Shown piece after piece: positions 58,451 to 64,000 of a stretch of DNA of 64,000 nucleotides. Source of the DNA: Paraneptunicella aestuarii (GTDB lineage: Bacteria > Pseudomonadota > Gammaproteobacteria > Enterobacterales > Alteromonadaceae); the NCBI RefSeq assembly GCF_019900845.1, contig NZ_CP074570.1, forward strand, positions 1,488,001 to 1,552,000, written 5' to 3'. Both the position numbers and the translations under genes were made by a program. Numbering within the stretch: position 1 is the stretch's first letter; each line of letters begins with the position of its first letter. The notes beneath the pieces were generated by a model, which saw only the letters and a list, made by a program, of their open reading frames with translations, ran no database searches and was not told the origin of the DNA.

Positions 58451-60037
58451 ATGTCAAATTCCTCAATAGAGAAAGAAGTCTCAAAGAGAAGAACATTCGC
58501 GATTATTTCTCACCCCGATGCTGGTAAAACCACCATTACTGAAAAAGTGCTGTTGTTCGGAAATGCTTTGCAAAAAGCAGGTACGGTCAAAGGCAAAAAG
58601 TCTGGTCAGCACGCCAAGTCTGACTGGATGGAAATGGAAAAAGAGCGTGGGATCTCGGTGACAACCTCGGTAATGCAGTTTCCTTATGCCAACAAGCTGG
58701 TTAACCTGTTGGATACCCCGGGGCACGAAGATTTCTCGGAAGATACTTATCGTACCTTAACCGCCGTTGATTCCTGCTTGATGGTTATCGACTCCGCCAA
58801 AGGTGTAGAAGCACGTACCATTAAATTAATGGAAGTTACGCGCTTGCGTACCACGCCGATTATCACTTTCATGAACAAGCTCGACCGCGATATTCGCGAT
58901 CCCATCGAGTTGCTGGATGAAGTGGAAGATGTTTTGAACATCAAATGTGCGCCTATTACCTGGCCCATTGGCATGGGTAAAGAGTTTAAAGGCGTGTATC
59001 ACTTGTTGCGTGACGAAACCACTCTGTACCAAACCGGGCAAGGTCATACCATTCAAAAAAGCCGCATTATTAAAGGTTTAAACAACCCAGAGTTGGATGA
59101 AGCCATTGGTACTTACGCACAAGAATTGCGCGACATGTTGGAACTGGTGCTTGGTGCTTCTCACGAGTTTAACCTGGAAGAGTTCTTAAATGGTGAGCTA
59201 ACGCCAGTATTCTTTGGTACAGCATTGGGTAACTTCGGTGTAGATCACATGTTGGATGGCTTAACCGAATGGGCACCTGCGCCTCAAGGCCGTGAAACCG
59301 ATGAACGCTTTATTGAGCCGACCGAGCCCAAGTTCAGTGGGTTCATTTTCAAAATTCAGGCGAACATGGATCCCAAGCACCGTGACCGCGTGGCGTTTTG
59401 CCGTATTGTGTCGGGTAAATACGAAAAAGGCATGAAGATGCATCAACCGCGTATTGGTAAAGATGTGCGTATTGCCGATGCCTTGACCTTTTTGGCGGGT
59501 GATCGCTCCTTGCTGGAAGAAGCTTATGCCGGTGACATTATTGGTTTGCATAACCATGGCACGATTCAGATTGGTGACACCTTTACTTCCGGTGAAAAAT
59601 TCCGCTTTAGCGGTATTCCTAACTTTGCGCCAGAATTGTTCAAGCGTATTCGCTTAAAAGATCCATTGAAGCAAAAGCAACTGTTGAAAGGCTTGATCCA
59701 ACTTTCTGAAGAAGGTGCGGTTCAGGTATTTCGCCCCATGATGAACAACGATTTGATCGTTGGTGCGGTGGGTGTGTTGCAGTTTGATGTGGTCGTGTCG
59801 CGTTTGAAGTCGGAATACAATGTTGATGCGATTTATGAGCATATCAATGTTGCCACTGCCCGTTGGGTGTACTGTGATGACCAACAGAAACTGGCTGAAT
59901 TTAAGCGTAAAAATGAATCTAATTTGGCGTTGGACGGCGGTGACAACCTTACCTATATTGCGCCAACCATGGTGAATTTGTCTTTGGCTCAGGAACGTTA
60001 TCCTGACGTGAATTTCCATACAACCAGGGAACACTAA
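58451..60037 (+). CDS. prfC: Peptide chain release factor 3 (RF3)
   Basis: A 528-aa translational GTPase that removes RF1 and RF2 from the ribosome after termination. G motifs are visible as [12 protein letters not shown] (G1), the ISVTTSV switch 1 segment, [16 protein letters not shown] (G3) and FMNKLDRD (G4). [10 protein letters not shown] follows, as in RF3, and length is standard. A TTG lies one codon upstream of the chosen ATG. It is preceded by about 220 bp with the efflux terminator and followed after 6 bp by argS, a likely operon. Confidence 0.97.
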   Translation: MSNSSIEKEVSKRRTFAIISHPDAGKTTITEKVLLFGNALQKAGTVKGKKSGQHAKSDWMEMEKERGISVTTSVMQFPYANKLVNLLDTPGHEDFSEDTYRTLTAVDSCLMVIDSAKGVEARTIKLMEVTRLRTTPIITFMNKLDRDIRDPIELLDEVEDVLNIKCAPITWPIGMGKEFKGVYHLLRDETTLYQTGQGHTIQKSRIIKGLNNPELDEAIGTYAQELRDMLELVLGASHEFNLEEFLNGELTPVFFGTALGNFGVDHMLDGLTEWAPAPQGRETDERFIEPTEPKFSGFIFKIQANMDPKHRDRVAFCRIVSGKYEKGMKMHQPRIGKDVRIADALTFLAGDRSLLEEAYAGDIIGLHNHGTIQIGDTFTSGEKFRFSGIPNFAPELFKRIRLKDPLKQKQLLKGLIQLSEEGAVQVFRPMMNNDLIVGAVGVLQFDVVVSRLKSEYNVDAIYEHINVATARWVYCDDQQKLAEFKRKNESNLALDGGDNLTYIAPTMVNLSLAQERYPDVNFHTTREH

Positions 60038-60043
60038 GCAGCA

Positions 60044-61780
60044 ATGAATATTCAGGAATTATTATTAGCAAGATTTAAAACTGCACTGGCGGCTATTGAT
60101 GCGCCAGAAAATGCGCCAGCGCCTTTGACTCGCAGTACCCGACCTGAATTTGGTGAATATCAGTTTAACGGTGCTATGGCGCTTGCCAAAATGCTTAAGC
60201 AAAAGCCGCGTGATATCGCCGAGAAAATTGTTGCTGCGGTTGAATTGGACGACGTCGCTGACAAGTTGGAAATCGCAGGGCCTGGGTTTATCAATATCCA
60301 TTTGTCGAATGGTTTCCTGGCCAAGCAAATACCTGCAATGGTGTCTGACGCTCATTTGGGAATGGAAAAAGAAGCGCAGCAAACTGTAGTGGTTGATTAT
60401 TCTTCGCCTAATTTAGCGAAAGAAATGCACGTTGGGCATTTGCGCTCGACCATTATCGGCGACGCTGTGGTACGTGTTTTGGAATTTCTAGGCCATAAGG
60501 TCATTCGCCAAAACCATATGGGTGACTGGGGTACGCAGTTTGGCATGTTGCTGGCGCATTTGAGCGACAAATTGGCTGCGCAGGAAGTCGCGGAAACGGC
60601 ACTGGAAGATTTGGAGCATTTTTATCGTGAAGCCAAAGTGCGTTTTGATGAAGAAGATGGTTTCGCGGATCGTGCCCGTGAATATGTTGTTAAACTGCAA
60701 AGCGGCGAAGAACAATGCATGACCCTTTGGCAGCAGTTTATTGATGTATCTATTGCTCATAGCGAAGAAGTGTACAACAAGCTCAATGTGACCCTGAAAC
60801 GTGAACATGTGATGGGCGAAAGTGCTTACAACCCTGAACTGGCGGGCGTTATCACGTCGTTGAAAGAGCAGGGCATTGCAGTGGAAGACCAAGGCGCGCA
60901 AGTGGTGTTCATTGACGAAATGAAAGACAAAGAAGGCAAGCCCGCAGCGTATATCGTACAAAAATCCGGTGGTGGCTATTTGTATGCCACAACCGATTTG
61001 GCTGCGATGAAATACCGTTCTTTCGATCTGCAAGCTGACCGTAACCTGATTTTTACTGATGCGCGTCAGGCTTTGCACTTTAAACAGACTGAAATAGTAG
61101 GCCGTAAGGCTGGTTTCTCCCGTCCTGAAACCACTTACGAGCATTGCCCCTTTGGTATGATGTTGGGCAGTGATGGCAAGCCATTTAAAACCCGTACCGG
61201 TGGCACAATCAAGTTAGCTGATTTGTTGGATGAAGCCGTTGAGCGTGCGGAAAAACTGATTGCTGAGCGTTCTACGGATCTATCTGAAGAAGAGCGCAAA
61301 CAAGTGGCTCGTATCGTTGGTATCGGTGCGGTGAAATATGCCGATTTAAGTAAAAACCGTACCACTGACTATGTGTTTAATTGGGACACCATGTTGAGCT
61401 TTGAGGGTAATACCGCGCCTTACTTGCAGTACGCCTACACGCGTGTTGTCAGTATTTTTAGAAAAGCAGGCGTAGATGCAGCCAGCCTGAATGCTGAGAT
61501 TAGCTTACAGGAAGCACAGGAACATGCTTTGGCGGTTAAGTTAACGCAGTTGGTGGAAGCCATTAACACTGTGTCAGCGGAAGCGACGCCTCATGTGTTG
61601 TGTACTTACTTGTATGAACTTGCCAGCTTGTTTATGAGCTTCTACGAAGCCTGCCCGATCTTGAAACCGGGGATTGACGAGTCGTTGAAGCAAAGTCGCT
61701 TAATGTTGGCGGCGGCAACGGCGAATACCTTGAAAGTGGGATTGGGCTTGTTGGGTATTGAGACGTTAGAGAAAATGTAA
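60044..61780 (+). CDS. argS: Arginyl-tRNA synthetase
   Basis: A 578-aa class I synthetase that charges tRNA-Arg. It shows the N-terminal Add-1 domain (residues 1-110), the HIGH-type motif AKEMHVGHLRSTIIGD and NHMGDWGTQFGMLL. The FGMMLGSDGKPFKTRTGG region stands in for KMSKS, as in most bacterial ArgRS. The C-terminal anticodon-binding DALR domain includes APYLQYAYTRV and ELASLFMSFYEACPIL. Length matches the family. The ATG at 60044 follows prfC by 6 bp. Confidence 0.98.
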   Translation: MNIQELLLARFKTALAAIDAPENAPAPLTRSTRPEFGEYQFNGAMALAKMLKQKPRDIAEKIVAAVELDDVADKLEIAGPGFINIHLSNGFLAKQIPAMVSDAHLGMEKEAQQTVVVDYSSPNLAKEMHVGHLRSTIIGDAVVRVLEFLGHKVIRQNHMGDWGTQFGMLLAHLSDKLAAQEVAETALEDLEHFYREAKVRFDEEDGFADRAREYVVKLQSGEEQCMTLWQQFIDVSIAHSEEVYNKLNVTLKREHVMGESAYNPELAGVITSLKEQGIAVEDQGAQVVFIDEMKDKEGKPAAYIVQKSGGGYLYATTDLAAMKYRSFDLQADRNLIFTDARQALHFKQTEIVGRKAGFSRPETTYEHCPFGMMLGSDGKPFKTRTGGTIKLADLLDEAVERAEKLIAERSTDLSEEERKQVARIVGIGAVKYADLSKNRTTDYVFNWDTMLSFEGNTAPYLQYAYTRVVSIFRKAGVDAASLNAEISLQEAQEHALAVKLTQLVEAINTVSAEATPHVLCTYLYELASLFMSFYEACPILKPGIDESLKQSRLMLAAATANTLKVGLGLLGIETLEKM

Positions 61781-61805
61781 GTTTCTGATTGTCTTGCTGT
61801 CTAAT

Positions 61806-61840
61806 ATAAACAAAGCCTCCAATAGTGAGGCTTTGTTTAT
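61806..61840. terminator. Bidirectional terminator between argS and the EF-hand gene
   Basis: A perfect 14-bp stem, ATAAACAAAGCCTC (61806-61819) with GAGGCTTTGTTTAT (61827-61840), encloses a 7-nt loop. The A-rich and T-rich ends supply a TTTGTTTAT tract in both directions. It sits between converging genes. Confidence 0.88.
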
Positions 61841-61934
61841 ACACGGTATGATTGCATGAAAGGTTGGTAGAGCTAAAAAATCTCGTCCTTGAGATTTTGC
61901 GGGAATGTTCCAGTTAGTTTCGTACCCGAAATCG

Positions 61935-62570
61935 TTAGATCACATTCTCTGCACTGGTTAGTTCGTGAATGCAATGTCTCACAGCATTATGTGTTTCATG
62001 CATCACTTCACGGTGAGCAGTGAACTCTTCCAGCGTAACCAAACCATCGCTATCAGCATCCATCAGAGCAAATCCTTCTGTGGCCTTTTCAGTGGCTTTG
62101 GCCTGTACTTCAGTCAGGTCTAATACACCATCACCAGAGGTATCTGCGGCACTGAATCTGTCTTCGGGAGACTGAAACAGATCAGCATCCGGGATGATAA
62201 TATTGTCGTTTCCTGTTTCTGCTTTCAGGTCGGTCACACACTGGATAATGTCGGCTGCAATATCTGAATGGTCAGGGGCTTCACCTCTGCGGCCTGTGGT
62301 GGCTTCTTCAAGGCTTAAAAAGCCGTCATCATTAGCATCTTTGCGGTTGAACATGTTTTCTGCACGCGCTAAAGCCTGAGCTGTTAATTCGCTGCTATCG
62401 ACATTGCCGTCACCACTGGTGTCTAAACGGCTAAAAGCGAATTCTGTGTTAGCGCCATGATGGCCTCCATGACCACGTCCTTTGGCATGTACAATGGGAG
62501 CTGCAATCAAGGTGGTAACGGTCAGTGCTGCTAACAAAGCTGAAATGGCATTTTTGTTCATTGTTTTCAT
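61935..62570 (-). CDS. Secreted EF-hand calcium-binding protein (four EF loops)
   Basis: A 211-aa exported protein. The signal peptide MKTMNKNAISALLAALTVTT ends near IVHAKG; the mature protein starts with a His/Gly-rich stretch (KGRGHGGHHGA). Four canonical EF-hand loops follow: DTSGDGNVDSSE, DANDDGFLSLEE, DTSGDGVLDLTE and DADSDGLVTLEE. Each has acidic residues at positions 1, 3, 5 and 12. Two Cys (CVTDL, CIHEL) could form a disulfide in the periplasm. The ATG at 62570 has GGAGAAAG upstream; an earlier ATG at 62606 would spoil the signal peptide. A role in calcium binding or sensing is likely but no partner is known. It converges on argS. Confidence 0.88.
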   Translation of the reverse strand: MKTMNKNAISALLAALTVTTLIAAPIVHAKGRGHGGHHGANTEFAFSRLDTSGDGNVDSSELTAQALARAENMFNRKDANDDGFLSLEEATTGRRGEAPDHSDIAADIIQCVTDLKAETGNDNIIIPDADLFQSPEDRFSAADTSGDGVLDLTEVQAKATEKATEGFALMDADSDGLVTLEEFTAHREVMHETHNAVRHCIHELTSAENVI

Positions 62571-62778
62571 AATCTTTCTCCGAGAGTCGGTTTTAATGGT
62601 CTTCACTGGTTAAAACGGGTCAGCTTGCATTGCGTTGACAAACAATTTAAAAAACTTTCAAATTTTTTCAGGTGAATTGAATATGAAAGGCTGGGAAGCC
62701 TTTATTTTAATTGGTTTACAGCGGGATCTTGTGTCGACATACTTGTGTCGACATAATAGGCGCAGATTTTTCTTCAGA

Positions 62779-64000
62779 TTGAATGTTACCTTGTCTAAAA
62801 AACTTCTAAAGTCAGGCCTGATTGTTAGCTTTATGACATTAATTTCCCGTGTTCTTGGTTTGGTTCGGGATGTGGTTGTCGCTAATTTATTGGGAGCTAA
62901 TGCTGCTGCTGACGTATTTTTCTTCGCTAATAAAATTCCTAATTTCTTACGTCGCTTATTTGCTGAAGGGGCTTTTGCTCAAGCATTTATTCCGGTACTG
63001 ACCGAAGTTGAAGAGCAGGGTGACAGAGACAGATTACGTCTGTTTATTGCTCGTGTGTCCGGCACATTAGGTACAATTGTGACGGTTGTGACCTTGATCG
63101 GCGTTATCGCTTCTCCTGTTTTGGCTGCGCTTTTTGGTACGGGTTGGTTCCTTGATTATCTGCAAGGGGGAGAGGATGGAGCCAAGTTTGAATTAGCGGC
63201 CAGTATGCTCAGGATCACTTTCCCTTATTTGTGGTTTATTACCTTGGTTGGGCTGTCCGGGGCGATTCTTAATACCCTGAACCAATTCGCTGTCGCGGCG
63301 TTTACGCCTGTATTGTTGAATGTCGCTATTATTGCGTGTGCAATTTATCTGTCGCCAATGTTCGCTGAACCTGCTTATGCCCTGGCATGGGGCGTGTTCT
63401 TTGGTGGCTGTATTCAATTTCTATTTCAAATTCCTTATTTAAAACGTGCGGGTGTGTTGGTTAAGCCGCAATGGGGCTGGAATGATCCTGCTGTGACTAA
63501 AGTAAGAAAGCTCATGATCCCGGCTTTGTTTGGGGTGTCGGTCAGCCAAATTAATTTGTTGTTTGATACTTTGATTGCGAGTTTTTTGGTAACGGGATCA
63601 ATTAGCTGGTTGTATTACTCGGATCGTTTACTGGAATTTCCTCTTGGTTTGTTTGGTATTGCGATTGCCACCGTTATCTTGCCCACCTTGTCTCGAGATT
63701 TTGTGTCCGACAATAGTAAACAGTTTGCTGCCAATATGGATTGGGGCGTGCGTATGGTTAGCATATTGGGGATTCCCGCTGCCGCAGGTTTATTTGTGCT
63801 GGCTGAACCTATGCTGCTGGTGTTATTCCAGCGCGGGGCTTTTACCGTTGAAACTGCGACCTTTGCTTCTTACAGCTTGATGGCGTATTCCACAGGCTTA
63901 TTGAGTTTTATGCTGGTGAAAGTGCTGGCGCCTGGTTTTTTCTCTCGTCAGGATACGAAAACGCCTGTGAAATATGGGATTTGGAGCATGATGGCCAACA
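62779..64000 (+). CDS. murJ: Lipid II flippase MurJ (N-terminal part, runs off window)
   Basis: About 407 residues of MurJ (MviN), the inner-membrane flippase that moves lipid II across the cytoplasmic membrane for peptidoglycan synthesis. The start of the protein reads LSKKLLKSGLIVSFMTLIS and RVLGLVRDVVVANLLGA, followed by FFFANKIPNFLRRLFAEGAF and AQAFIPVL, all characteristic, including the essential cavity arginines (Arg near residues 18 and 24 in E. coli). About ten membrane helices are visible. The first codon is uncertain: TTG at 62779 or 62791 both keep the conserved KKLLKSG segment, while the first ATG (62833) would lose it. The 3' end is beyond the window. Confidence 0.93.
   Translation, partial: MNVTLSKKLLKSGLIVSFMTLISRVLGLVRDVVVANLLGANAAADVFFFANKIPNFLRRLFAEGAFAQAFIPVLTEVEEQGDRDRLRLFIARVSGTLGTIVTVVTLIGVIASPVLAALFGTGWFLDYLQGGEDGAKFELAASMLRITFPYLWFITLVGLSGAILNTLNQFAVAAFTPVLLNVAIIACAIYLSPMFAEPAYALAWGVFFGGCIQFLFQIPYLKRAGVLVKPQWGWNDPAVTKVRKLMIPALFGVSVSQINLLFDTLIASFLVTGSISWLYYSDRLLEFPLGLFGIAIATVILPTLSRDFVSDNSKQFAANMDWGVRMVSILGIPAAAGLFVLAEPMLLVLFQRGAFTVETATFASYSLMAYSTGLLSFMLVKVLAPGFFSRQDTKTPVKYGIWSMMAN

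Overview
The window is chromosomal DNA from a free-living Gammaproteobacterium, most likely a marine member of the Alteromonadales or a relative. This rests on holD-rimI, prfC-argS, nhaA/nhaR, tmcA, murJ, a TPP-riboswitch-controlled TonB receptor and the general codon use. The genus cannot be fixed from the sequence alone.

Layout. Positions 1-1822 hold the 3' half of a 23S rRNA gene, a 5S rRNA gene and the rRNA operon terminator. Positions 1981-4179 carry two almost identical tandem copies of an IS630-family element; each transposase is split by a frameshift at the same A7 run. An orphan type I-C CRISPR array follows (15 identical 32-bp repeats, 14 spacers, 4367-5316) with no cas gene in the window. 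A dyad-rich intergenic stretch and a possible small secreted protein lie between the array and tmcA. A PLP aminotransferase comes next. It is followed by a thiamine-salvage operon: TPP riboswitch, TonB-dependent receptor, PnuC/PnuT-like permease and ThiK-like kinase. tRNA-Trp, holD and rimI complete this part.

The centrepiece is a roughly 33-kb co-directional gene cluster (15316-48192). It encodes a periplasmic Ntn-hydrolase of the penicillin acylase/PvdQ type, a PvdE/SyrD-type cyclic-peptide ABC exporter, three NRPS proteins (3001, 1222 and 4467 aa), a JmjC/cupin-like Fe(II)/2-oxoglutarate oxygenase and an EctB/PvdH-type diaminobutyrate aminotransferase. The read-out of the assembly line is FAAL-ACP-C-A(Thr)-T-E-C // Dock-C*-A(Ser)-T // Dock-C-A(basic, perhaps Dab)-T-C-A(Asn-like)-T-E-C-A(Ser)-T-Cterm. 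The inferred product is a fatty-acylated peptide, acyl-D-Thr-Ser-X(Dab?)-D-Asn(?)-Ser, possibly hydroxylated. It would be exported to the periplasm and deacylated there, the pyoverdine/prodrug logic applied to a peptide that does not look like pyoverdine. Oddities are a surplus condensation domain at the end of NRPS1, a degenerate HHxxxDV motif in the NRPS2 C domain, no thioesterase, and many in-frame microrepeats in linkers.

Downstream are nhaA with its divergent regulator nhaR, then a two-component system (NtrC-type regulator and kinase). Next is a HlyD/ABC/MacB-like efflux operon, preceded by a good sigma-54 -24/-12 promoter that the neighbouring regulator probably drives. The window closes with prfC, argS, a convergent four-EF-hand secreted protein and the start of murJ, which runs off the end.
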